64,000 bases of DNA from a bacterium. GTDB taxonomy: Bacteria > Bdellovibrionota > Bdellovibrionia > Bdellovibrionales > Bdellovibrionaceae. Positions 24,891 to 32,812 of the stretch are shown piece after piece. Below the pieces are notes generated by a model. That model was not told where the DNA came from, made no database searches, and saw only the letters and a list, made by a program, of their open reading frames with translations. The position numbers and the translations under genes are program-made. The stretch spans positions 1-64,000 of the forward strand of contig JAIELP010000005.1 of the NCBI GenBank assembly GCA_019752925.1. The letters run 5' to 3'. Position 1 is the first letter of the stretch; each line of letters starts with the position of its first letter.

Positions 24891-26090
24891 TTATCGGTTC
24901 TGTTTTTTGAAAATATCTTGGAGTAATTTCTTTTCGTCTGGACGTTCGATGATAGTCAGAGTAGCCACTTTCTCTACTGCTTCACCTTTGTTGTTACGTA
25001 AAAATTTTACTTTTATTTTTGAGCCTGTTGCTTTGTCGGAAATAATATCGATTAAATCCTGAGTGTTTTTAACTTTTTTGTCATCTACACTAATAACAAT
25101 ATCATAGACCTGTAAACCAGCTTTATCAGCTGGTCCATTTGGTTGTACGTTGACGATGACGGAGCCTCGATTATCGTCGTCCATTTTAAGATAGGCAGCT
25201 GTTTGGTTGTCTACATCGTCCAAAGCTAAACCCACATAACCTTTTTGTAATCCGCCTTTTTGTTCTAACTGTGGCAGTATCGCTTTAACTTCGTCGATAG
25301 GGATGGCAAAACCTATTCCCTGTGCTCTGGCATCAATAGCTGAGTTGACTCCTATTACCTGACCTCTTGCATTGACTAAAGGGCCGCCGGAATTTCCTGG
25401 GTTGATTGAGGCGTCGGTTTGTAATAGTGGAATTTTATTAATTTCCTGAATTGCTCTTCCTTTTGAAGAAATAATTCCTTTGGTCATGGAGTGGCCGTGT
25501 CCGTAAGGGTTGCCAAAAGCAGCCACCCATTCGCCGACTTCAAGATCTTTTGAGGATCCTAGATTAACCGCTGTTAGTTTGACATCGGGCTTAATTTTGA
25601 TCAGAGCAATGTCGGTACGTTGATCGCTACCGATAACGTCGGCTTTGTACTGTTTTTCAGAACTTTCAGATAGTTGTACTTCGATGATGTCGGCGTTACG
25701 TATAACATGGGCGTTTGTTAAAATTAAACCATCGTCGCGTATAATAAAACCTGTTCCTAAACCTACACGTCGAGGTTTGTTATTCCACGAGTTATCGTCC
25801 TGAGGTGGAATGCCGTAAAACCTTTCCAGCATTTCCTGCATGGGATCTTTAGGGCCTCGGCGCGCTAAGGCAGAAGTAGAAATATTCACCACTGAAGGGT
25901 TAATGGACTTAGCAAGCTCAACAAATAAATTACCAGGAAGAGGATCGTTGAGCTTCAGTGTTGGTAGGGGGGTGGCGGGAAGTACTAATGTTTTTGTTGC
26001 TTTAGTTTGTTGTGCAGTAGAGTTTTGCGACATAAAAAATAAACTCGTAACTGCGATACTGATTAAAGATACGATAAAATATTTTTTCAT
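24891..26090 (-). CDS. HtrA/Deg-family periplasmic serine protease
   Basis: A membrane-anchored or secreted serine protease for damaged envelope proteins. The N-terminal hydrophobic segment (residues 4-21) precedes a trypsin-like domain with an intact triad: H128 (LTNAHVI), D160 (RTDIALIKI) and S234 (PGNSGGPL). One PDZ domain follows (residues 290-375, with GYVGLALDDVD and NGPADKAGLQVYDIVISVDD). A single PDZ and 399-residue length are DegS-like rather than DegP-like. It is the third gene of a minus-strand operon behind a DUF1844 gene and an HtpX-like gene, each junction about 23 bp. Confidence 0.92.
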   Translation of the reverse strand: MKKYFIVSLISIAVTSLFFMSQNSTAQQTKATKTLVLPATPLPTLKLNDPLPGNLFVELAKSINPSVVNISTSALARRGPKDPMQEMLERFYGIPPQDDNSWNNKPRRVGLGTGFIIRDDGLILTNAHVIRNADIIEVQLSESSEKQYKADVIGSDQRTDIALIKIKPDVKLTAVNLGSSKDLEVGEWVAAFGNPYGHGHSMTKGIISSKGRAIQEINKIPLLQTDASINPGNSGGPLVNARGQVIGVNSAIDARAQGIGFAIPIDEVKAILPQLEQKGGLQKGYVGLALDDVDNQTAAYLKMDDDNRGSVIVNVQPNGPADKAGLQVYDIVISVDDKKVKNTQDLIDIISDKATGSKIKVKFLRNNKGEAVEKVATLTIIERPDEKKLLQDIFKKQNR

Positions 26091-26113
26091 ATAAATTCCT
26101 CCCGAAAGGGTAT

Positions 26114-26374
26114 TTATTTAGTTTGAATAAATTTCATCTGCAAGTCCTGAAGCACGTGATCAATGAGACCATTTTCTTCGCTGCTCAAATTGCTTTTAGT
26201 TTTTTCTTTTAACATCACCAGTAAATCTATGTTGAAGCGGGCCATATTTTTATCGGTTTCTGTTTTACCGGTTTGTGGGTCGGGTGTTAAACCCATCGCC
26301 ATCATAGCGTTTGATGCAATCGACATTGTAAGTAACGAAAAAGTTGCTTCTAGTTTTGGTTCTGATGAAGTCAT
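26114..26374 (-). CDS. DUF1844 small protein
   Basis: An 86-residue protein matching DUF1844: ATFSLLTMSIASNAMMAMGL, then PDPQTGKTETDKNMARFNID, and LVMLKEKTKSNLSSEENGLI. The family is widespread in deltaproteobacteria-like groups and its function is unknown. The hydrophobic first helix and charged second half suggest a helical hairpin. It is placed between an HtpX-like protein and HtrA, so a role near membrane protein quality control is possible. Confidence 0.88.
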   Translation of the reverse strand: MTSSEPKLEATFSLLTMSIASNAMMAMGLTPDPQTGKTETDKNMARFNIDLLVMLKEKTKSNLSSEENGLIDHVLQDLQMKFIQTK

Positions 26375-26397
26375 AGTGCTCCTTAGTTAAAATATAG

Positions 26398-27150
26398 CTA
26401 AATAGAAAATCCCATAATTTTCTGTAGTCTTAGGTTTAGATCGGGGATGTCGTAGTGCCCGTACAATCCCTGTTTTTTTAAACTTAAAACTGAAAAATAC
26501 TCTGTACCTATTTGTTTTGCGGTCTGGTGAAATTCAAACTGGTGTAACTTATTTACAAAGTAACCAACTTCATAGGCTGGAAAATCCACAGCATTTCTGA
26601 ATTTGATGTCTGAATAGAGAATATCTTTTTTTGTTTTAAAAAAGAAGTTGGCTACGTGGGATAATCCAATTGAAAAAATATTAAAATTAAAAAAGCTCTG
26701 GTTAATAACCGATAAAATAGGAGTAATTAAAAATGATCTGTTTTGAAGATGCGAAAGCAAAAATACAGCCAATAATTTAATTTCGGTCTCGTTAATGTGG
26801 TCGAGTAGTTGGTTGTTTATAATAAGGTGGCCTTCGTTGGCTTTACTTCTCCAGATTAATGGAGGGCTAGAGTGCTCGGTCTTGTAGACATGAATTTTAC
26901 GAAAACCAAATTTAAGTTTATTGCTCTCGATTTCTGTTAAAAATCCACTAGCATCGTTGCCACTGAACTCCTGGGCGTTGAGTTTTTTTCTAAAGAGGCG
27001 AACGCCCCTGTGAAGCGTAGCATAAACTATGAACAAGCTGATTAAAAACGCTACAAGAAGGCCCGCTCTTCCAGCCAATTGGAAGCCCAGTAGTAAAAAT
27101 AAAAAAGTCAGGGCTATGAAAAAAACCCAGACTTGAGTCAAGGTACGCAT
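26398..27150 (-). CDS. HtpX-like (M48) membrane protein without catalytic motif
   Basis: The layout follows HtpX/M48 membrane proteases: two N-terminal helices (residues 7-45) with GRAGLLVAFLISLFIV, a cytosolic domain with IHVYKTEHSSPPLIW, and NNQLLDHINETEIKLLAVFL. In HtpX the next residues are the zinc motif HELSHIKNRD; here they read FLLSHLQNRS (residues 130-139), so the first histidine and the glutamate are lost. The downstream E-x-x-x-D ligand is also not recognisable (RNAVDFPAYEVG). It should therefore be inactive as a protease, perhaps a regulator. It heads the operon with DUF1844 and HtrA. Confidence 0.65.
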   Translation of the reverse strand: MRTLTQVWVFFIALTFLFLLLGFQLAGRAGLLVAFLISLFIVYATLHRGVRLFRKKLNAQEFSGNDASGFLTEIESNKLKFGFRKIHVYKTEHSSPPLIWRSKANEGHLIINNQLLDHINETEIKLLAVFLLSHLQNRSFLITPILSVINQSFFNFNIFSIGLSHVANFFFKTKKDILYSDIKFRNAVDFPAYEVGYFVNKLHQFEFHQTAKQIGTEYFSVLSLKKQGLYGHYDIPDLNLRLQKIMGFSI

Positions 27151-27233
27151 AGAGGACTATATTCTTACGAGTTCATGTTGAAATCAAGACCAATTGTGAC
27201 AGAATAATAAGGCACAATACATTGGGAGCAATA

Positions 27234-28229
27234 ATGTCAGAACTAGATTTATCAACCTTGAATCAGACCGTGAAAGAACAAAGTGTATTTGTTTCGCAAA
27301 TGATGAGTGAAATGAGTAAAATGGTGGTGGGCCAAAAAGAAATGATCGAGGGCATCACGATGGGATTGCTAACGGGCGGTCATATTTTGCTCGAAGGTGT
27401 TCCGGGCTTAGCAAAAACACTTACAATTTCAACTTTAGCGGACACAATTTCTCTAGATTTTAAACGAATTCAGTTTACTCCAGATTTATTGCCGACGGAT
27501 TTGATCGGGACAATGATCTTTAATCCTAAGACGGGCGATTTTGCTCCTAAAAAAGGCCCAGTTTTCTCAAATATCGTATTAGCCGACGAAATCAATCGAG
27601 CTCCGGCAAAAGTTCAGTCAGCCTTGCTTGAAGCAATGGCCGAAAAACAAGTCACCATCGGTGAGCAATCGTACAAACTGGATCATCCATTTTTAGTTTT
27701 AGCTACGCAAAATCCGTTAGAGCAAGAAGGCACATATCCTTTACCTGAAGCCCAGATGGATCGTTTCATGTTTAAGATCAATGTAACTTATCCCACTAAA
27801 GCTGAAGAACTGGAAATTGTTTCCAGAATGGGAAATAATCAAAAGCCTGAACTTAAAAAAGTAATTACAAAAGAGCAATTGATCAAAACAATAGGTATTG
27901 TGGATCAGATTTATGTAGATCAAAAAGTTAAAAACTACATCGTTGATTTAATTATGGCCACTCGTCAGCCGACTCAGTACGGTTTAGGGCGTTTAGATAA
28001 ATTAATTACTGTAGGCGGATCTCCGCGTGCCAGTTTAAGTTTGATCCGCGCGGCCAAAGCTCATGCGTTTTTACGCGGCCGTGGTTTTGTGACTGTAGAG
28101 GACATTAAGGCTGTAGTTTATAAAGTTTTACGTCATCGTTTGATTTTATCTTACGAAGCCGAAGCTGAAAATTTAAAACAAGACGATATTATTAAAGAAG
28201 TACTTTCAGCCATTGAGGTTTCGGGGTAG
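27234..28229 (+). CDS. moxR: MoxR-type AAA+ ATPase
   Basis: First gene of the Bat-type operon. Walker A is GVPGLAKT (residues 55-62), Walker B VLADEINRAP, sensor 1 ATQNPLEQEGTYPLPEAQMDRF, and the C-terminal lid contains GGSPRASLSLIRAAKAHAFLRGR, all MoxR hallmarks. MoxR ATPases act as chaperones on partner proteins with von Willebrand domains, which are encoded downstream. Start at ATG 27234 (GGGAGCA before it); a TTG at 27222 is less likely. 331 residues. Confidence 0.93.
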   Translation: MSELDLSTLNQTVKEQSVFVSQMMSEMSKMVVGQKEMIEGITMGLLTGGHILLEGVPGLAKTLTISTLADTISLDFKRIQFTPDLLPTDLIGTMIFNPKTGDFAPKKGPVFSNIVLADEINRAPAKVQSALLEAMAEKQVTIGEQSYKLDHPFLVLATQNPLEQEGTYPLPEAQMDRFMFKINVTYPTKAEELEIVSRMGNNQKPELKKVITKEQLIKTIGIVDQIYVDQKVKNYIVDLIMATRQPTQYGLGRLDKLITVGGSPRASLSLIRAAKAHAFLRGRGFVTVEDIKAVVYKVLRHRLILSYEAEAENLKQDDIIKEVLSAIEVSG

Positions 28230-28233
28230 TTGA

Positions 28234-29112
28234 TTGACTGTTCCAGCGGAGATTCTAAAAAAAGTTAAACGTATCGAGATTGATACCCGTAAAATGGTTA
28301 ACAACATTTTTTCGGGTGAATATCATACGCACTTTAAAGGGCAAGGGATGACCTTTGCCGATTTCCGTGAATATGTGGCCGGTGACGATGTGAGATCTAT
28401 TTCGTGGACTCTTACCGCCCGTGCCGGAAAACCTTACATCAAAACATTTGAAGAAGAACGCGAACTCACAATGATGTTGGCTGTAGACGTGAGTGGTTCG
28501 CAGGATTTCGGTTCTAAAAATTATTTTAAGGGTGAAACCTTAGCCTATGTTGCCGCTACTTTGGCATTCAGTGCGGTAAAGAATAACGACCAGGTGGGAT
28601 TGTTACTTTTTTCTAACGACGTTGAGTTATATATTCCACCGAAAAAAGGCCGTGCACAGGTTTACCGTATTATTCGTGAGCTTTTATATTTTAAGCCTAA
28701 AAACAACTCGACCAATATTTCAATGGGGCTTGATTATTTGCGCGGAGTTCTTAAAAAACGCGCCACTATTTTTGTATTAAGTGATTTCCAGGATAAAAAC
28801 TATGATTCATCTTTAAAAATGCTGGAACGCAAGCATGAAGTTATTGCAGGCTTAGTACAGGATGAGGCTGAGTTTTTATTTCCTGACGTCGGCATGATCG
28901 AATTGCAGGATTCGGAAACAGGTGAAACTGTTTTGGTGGATACATCTAATCCAGTATTCCGTGAAGAAATGAAAACCAGATTTAAAGGCGATTTTGAAAA
29001 ATTCCAGAAAAATTTAAGTAAATCAGGTATTCGTTCATTTAGCTTTGTGCCGGATGATAATTACCATAAGGCACTTATGGCTTTCTTTAAAAGAAAGAAG
29101 GCTAAAAAGTGA
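28234..29112 (+). CDS. DUF58 protein
   Basis: A 292-residue DUF58 protein with the typical signature FADFREYVAGDDVRSISWTL, ARAGKPYIKTFEEERE, and a VWA-like core with MLAVDVSGSQDFGSK (metal-site D-x-S-x-S). It normally accompanies MoxR ATPases and Bat proteins, and may be an ATPase substrate. There is no signal peptide, so it is cytosolic. Start TTG 28234, 4 bp after the moxR stop. Its end overlaps the next start by GTGA. Confidence 0.9.
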   Translation: MTVPAEILKKVKRIEIDTRKMVNNIFSGEYHTHFKGQGMTFADFREYVAGDDVRSISWTLTARAGKPYIKTFEEERELTMMLAVDVSGSQDFGSKNYFKGETLAYVAATLAFSAVKNNDQVGLLLFSNDVELYIPPKKGRAQVYRIIRELLYFKPKNNSTNISMGLDYLRGVLKKRATIFVLSDFQDKNYDSSLKMLERKHEVIAGLVQDEAEFLFPDVGMIELQDSETGETVLVDTSNPVFREEMKTRFKGDFEKFQKNLSKSGIRSFSFVPDDNYHKALMAFFKRKKAKK

Positions 29113-29948
29113 GTCAGGTTGACTGCGTAGTCGATATTCCTAAAGTAGAGGGTCTTGAAGATGCCAAATTAACAGTTGGCCGTCATATTAACTTAAACTG
29201 CTCGGGTGAAATGCCAGAAGGTTTTTCATACAAAGATGCAAATTTCAAGTTAGATGAAGCTGTAAGAAGTACAGCTAAAGTTTTTTCAGTTAAATCTTCT
29301 GAGTCCGGCAAGTTTTCAATGGACTTTACTTTTTATACTGCTGGCGAGCATCCACTTAATAAATTTGTGTTAACTGACGGTGTAAATGAGATCGCTTTGA
29401 ATGCACCGAGTGTAACAGTAGAAAGCGTATTAAAACCCACAGAAGACGGTAAACATCAGGAACCATTTGGTCCCGTCTTTCCGGTTTCAATTCAAATCCC
29501 AGTGTATTATTTTATTTTTGTCATTGCGGTTGTTGTGTTGGTGGCTTTATTTACAGTGTTTAGATTCAAAAGAATTTCTTACTATCGTAAATTGAAAGCC
29601 AAACTTAAAAACTATTCGTCACCTCTTGAGCCAGATATGCAGTTTTACAAATCAGTGCGTATGGCTGAAAAACTTGAATATCCTGTTGATAAATTAGAGC
29701 AGGCTTTCAGGTTATATAATTTAAGAGCTTATCAGTTGCCATTATTTGATTTATCAAATGACAGAGTAATGAAGTATTTTAAACGCAACTATCCTCAGTA
29801 CAAAAGCACCAGATTGGTTTTACATAAACTGTTAGGTGAGTTTGAGGAATTAAATAAAAAGTCAAAAGACCTGAGTTTTCAGGAAAAGCAGGATTTTGTA
29901 AAAAAATTGTACCGCTATGTTGATAAAAACAAAGGACTGAATCCATGA
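29109..29948 (+). CDS. Bat-operon membrane protein, DUF4381-like
   Basis: A 279-residue protein with a periplasmic-type N-terminal beta domain (about 130 residues), one transmembrane helix (IPVYYFIFVIAVVVLVALF) and a basic cytosolic helical domain (RFKRISYYRKLKAKLKNY onward). The topology and place in the operon match the DUF4381-type components of MoxR/Bat loci. The sequence similarity itself is weak. It overlaps its neighbours at both ends, a sign of coupled translation. No signal peptide precedes the beta domain, so the topology is uncertain. Confidence 0.65.
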   Translation: MSQVDCVVDIPKVEGLEDAKLTVGRHINLNCSGEMPEGFSYKDANFKLDEAVRSTAKVFSVKSSESGKFSMDFTFYTAGEHPLNKFVLTDGVNEIALNAPSVTVESVLKPTEDGKHQEPFGPVFPVSIQIPVYYFIFVIAVVVLVALFTVFRFKRISYYRKLKAKLKNYSSPLEPDMQFYKSVRMAEKLEYPVDKLEQAFRLYNLRAYQLPLFDLSNDRVMKYFKRNYPQYKSTRLVLHKLLGEFEELNKKSKDLSFQEKQDFVKKLYRYVDKNKGLNP

Positions 29949-30964
29949 GCCATTATTTATGGGGACAGCCTTGGGCATTTATTTTAATTTTACCTTGGCT
30001 AGCTGCTGGCTTCTATATTTTATTTTATAAAAACAAAAGTGCCGCATCTCTGAAAATCAGTTCAGTCAGTAATTTTATAAAATGGAAAAACCGCGGCAAA
30101 GTTATATTTTATAAATTAAATCAAGTGGTGCTATTGCTTGGGATACTTTGTTTTATTTTAGCTCTGGCCCGCCCGCAAAGAGCAGACTCGCAGGTTAAGC
30201 GTACCCTAGAAGGGCTTGATATCGTTATTGTATTGGACGTTTCTGACAGTATGTTGATTGAAGATATGAAGCCTGTAAATCGCTTAGAATCGGCCAAAGA
30301 AACCATCGCTAACTTTGTTAAACAAAGAATGTCAGACCGTATAGGTATTGTTATTTTCGCGGGTGAGGCCTTTACATTAGTACCACCCACCTTAGATTAT
30401 CAGTTGATTCTAGATCGTATTTCGCAAATCACCACTGCTGCTTCGGCCCGTATTAAAGACGGTACGGCAATTGGTGTCGGTATGGCCAGCGGTGCCGCCA
30501 GATTAAAAGATTCACAGGCGAAATCACGCGTCATGATTTTCATGACCGATGGTGAAAACAATTCAGGTACTATCGATCCTGAAACTGGTTTAGAAGTTGC
30601 TAAGGGTTATGGCATTAAAATTTATACGATTGGTATAGGAAAAAGCGGCCCTACAAAAATTCCGGTTTATTCCCAAGATTTATTCGGTAATAAAGTGAAG
30701 CGTTACCAGCCCTTTGAAAGTACTGTTAACGATGAACTATTAAAACAAATGGCGGATGTAACTGGCGGTAAATATTTCCGCGCGTCTCAAGAAGATTCGT
30801 TAACGGGTGTATTTAATGAAATCAACAAATTAGAAACCACAAAAATTGAAGACAATAAATATGTCAGATACGAAGAATTTTTTCCGAAATTTTTATTAGT
30901 AGGGATTTTACTTTTTGTACTCAGTCGATTGCTCGGCATGAGTCTGTTAAAGGTGGGGCCATGA
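29945..30964 (+). CDS. batA: VWA-domain membrane protein BatA
   Basis: Two N-terminal transmembrane helices (residues 10-28 and 60-76) followed by a von Willebrand A domain with intact metal-binding site: LDVSDSMLIED (residues 97-107), TAIGVGMASGAARL and MIFMTDGENNSG. A C-terminal helix (FPKFLLVGILLFVLSRLLG) anchors it again. This is the BatA layout of Bacteroides aerotolerance operons, where BatA and BatB are thought to form membrane complexes with MoxR activity. The last codons overlap batB by ATGA. Confidence 0.9.
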   Translation: MSHYLWGQPWAFILILPWLAAGFYILFYKNKSAASLKISSVSNFIKWKNRGKVIFYKLNQVVLLLGILCFILALARPQRADSQVKRTLEGLDIVIVLDVSDSMLIEDMKPVNRLESAKETIANFVKQRMSDRIGIVIFAGEAFTLVPPTLDYQLILDRISQITTAASARIKDGTAIGVGMASGAARLKDSQAKSRVMIFMTDGENNSGTIDPETGLEVAKGYGIKIYTIGIGKSGPTKIPVYSQDLFGNKVKRYQPFESTVNDELLKQMADVTGGKYFRASQEDSLTGVFNEINKLETTKIEDNKYVRYEEFFPKFLLVGILLFVLSRLLGMSLLKVGP

Positions 30965-32031
30965 TCGGACCATTTTTAAAGTGGGGTAATCCCCAATCCT
31001 TTTATTTCTTGATCTTAGTGGCGGCACTTGTAGCCGTATATTTTATTTTTGAAAAATACTTCTCACTCAAGCTTGATAAAGCTTTTGGTCACAAAGTTGC
31101 AACTTATCTGACTCAGAGCTTATCGCTCGCAAAACGGCGTTCACAGCTAGGTCTGCAGGCTCTGGGGTTAATTTTTGTTATTATAGCCATGGCCCGTCCG
31201 CAGGCCGGTGAAAGCCAGCAGCAGGTTAAGAGTGAGGGTGTTGAATTGTTAGTTCTGGCTGACGTATCCGATAGTATGATGGCTGAAGATGTAAGGCCTT
31301 CGCGTTTAGCTCAAATGAAAATTGAGTTATCAAAATTGTTGGAGCTGATGCCGGGTAATAAAATCGGCATAATCGCCTTTGCCGGCAGCAGTGCATTACT
31401 CTCGCCTTTAACCAGCGATCCCAATGCACTTCGCATGTATATTGATTCATTAGATATAAATTCGGTGAGCTCGCAAGGAACCAATTTTGAAACAGCGTTA
31501 AGTTATGCCAAAGAAGCTTTTGAAAGAGGCGGGGTAACTCAGGATAATTCAGCCAGAACCACCCGTGTAATTTTAGTATCATCTGACGGTGAAGATCAGG
31601 AAAAAGGTGCACTTGATACTGCCAAAATTCTGGCTAAAGAGGGCATACGCATTTTTTCAATGGCTTATGGTACAGAAAAAGGCGGAGCTATTCCGGTTCG
31701 TGATCCCTATGGTAATGCGATTGGATATAAAAAGGATGCTTCAGGGCAAACTGTATTAACTCAGGTTCGTGGAGATTTTTTAAGATCTCTGGCAGAGGCC
31801 GGAAGCGGGCAATTTTATTTTGCTTATTTTAACGGAGATCATCTCAGAAAATTTGTCGATGACATTAACACACTTGAAAAAACAGAATTTCAATCAAGCA
31901 TGATGACTCAATACGAAGAAAAATTCACATTTCCTCTTTTAACCGGAATTATTCTGATTTTGTTCAGCTTATTTATAAATGATCGTAAATCTAAAAATGC
32001 AAACTGGAAAGGTAAGTATGAAACAGAATAA
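30961..32031 (+). CDS. batB: VWA-domain membrane protein BatB
   Basis: A paralogue of BatA with the same plan: N-terminal helices (residues 12-28 and 64-78), VWA domain with LADVSDSMMAEDVRPSR (DVSDSM at 101-106), TNFETALSYAKEAF and VSSDGEDQEKG, and a C-terminal helix (LLTGIILILFSLFI). It overlaps the start of batC by 14 bp. The metal-site motif is complete, so it should bind a divalent ion and a partner protein. Confidence 0.9.
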   Translation: MIGPFLKWGNPQSFYFLILVAALVAVYFIFEKYFSLKLDKAFGHKVATYLTQSLSLAKRRSQLGLQALGLIFVIIAMARPQAGESQQQVKSEGVELLVLADVSDSMMAEDVRPSRLAQMKIELSKLLELMPGNKIGIIAFAGSSALLSPLTSDPNALRMYIDSLDINSVSSQGTNFETALSYAKEAFERGGVTQDNSARTTRVILVSSDGEDQEKGALDTAKILAKEGIRIFSMAYGTEKGGAIPVRDPYGNAIGYKKDASGQTVLTQVRGDFLRSLAEAGSGQFYFAYFNGDHLRKFVDDINTLEKTEFQSSMMTQYEEKFTFPLLTGIILILFSLFINDRKSKNANWKGKYETE

Positions 32032-32812
32032 GATGTTTTTATTACTTTTTATTGCATCTGGATTTTTATTAAGTGGCTGTAGCAAATCTATGCCGAGCCC
32101 AGTGATTTTATTTAAGGACTATTTAGCTCGTAAAGATGTTAAAGCTGAAAAATACGATGAAGCTCTCGGCAAGTATTATAGCTTGCTTGAGGAAGACGGC
32201 GACAGGTCTACAACCCATTCCAATATTGGTGTTTTGCTGGATTTACAGCAAAAAAAAGACGACGCGCTTAAATCATTACAGTACGCGCTAAAATTGGCTG
32301 AACAAAAAAACGATGCGCAGGAAATTTTCACGGTGCGCTATAATCTGGGAGTTTACTACGGTGCTTTAAAAAAAGTGACTGAAGCTCTTGAAAATTATCA
32401 GGTTGCTTTGGATTTAATGCCAACTTCCAACGAAATAAAAACCAATATTGAGTTGTTGATCCAGCAACAGCAGCAGGATCAACAAAAAGAGCAGCAACAA
32501 AAAGACGGAGAGCAAAAACAGAATTCCGACGGTCAGGATAAAGATAAAAACGACCAGAACAAAGACGACAGCCAAGATAAGAAAAACGATCCTAAAGATG
32601 ATGAAGACAAAGATGGTAAAGATAAAGAAAATCAGGATAAAGATAAACAAAATTCTCCTAAATACCAGCCGCGTCCATTTAAAGGCGATCAACTTTCAGA
32701 GGGTGATGTTAAAAAAATTCTGGGTGAACTGAGAAATCAGGAACAGAAGATCCGTGCTAATTTCGATAAAAAAGAAAAAGGAAAAACTAAAAACAATGAC
32801 AAAGATTGGTAA
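32018..32812 (+). CDS. batC: BatC-like TPR lipoprotein
   Basis: The start ATG 32018 (AAAGGTAAGT before it) gives a lipoprotein signal FLLSGC with lipidated Cys21. TPR repeats fill residues 40-135 (KYDEALGKYYSLLEE; NAQEIFTVRYNLGVYYGAL; EALENYQVALDLMP). The C-terminal tail from about 140 to 240 is an acidic Lys/Asp/Gln repeat (QQQQDQQKEQQQKDG style), as in many BatC proteins. It probably scaffolds the Bat complex in the periplasm. It overlaps batD by 17 bp. Confidence 0.85.
   Translation: MKQNKMFLLLFIASGFLLSGCSKSMPSPVILFKDYLARKDVKAEKYDEALGKYYSLLEEDGDRSTTHSNIGVLLDLQQKKDDALKSLQYALKLAEQKNDAQEIFTVRYNLGVYYGALKKVTEALENYQVALDLMPTSNEIKTNIELLIQQQQQDQQKEQQQKDGEQKQNSDGQDKDKNDQNKDDSQDKKNDPKDDEDKDGKDKENQDKDKQNSPKYQPRPFKGDQLSEGDVKKILGELRNQEQKIRANFDKKEKGKTKNNDKDW

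Noticed and set aside
32450-32680. Repeat-rich stretch as a possible tandem repeat or CRISPR-like array
   Set aside because: It is the low-complexity coding tail of batC; units vary and there are no spacers.
32414-32692. 92-codon minus-strand frame of almost only hydrophobic residues
   Set aside because: It is the mirror of the Lys/Asp/Gln-rich batC tail; hydrophobic codons arise from the reverse complement.
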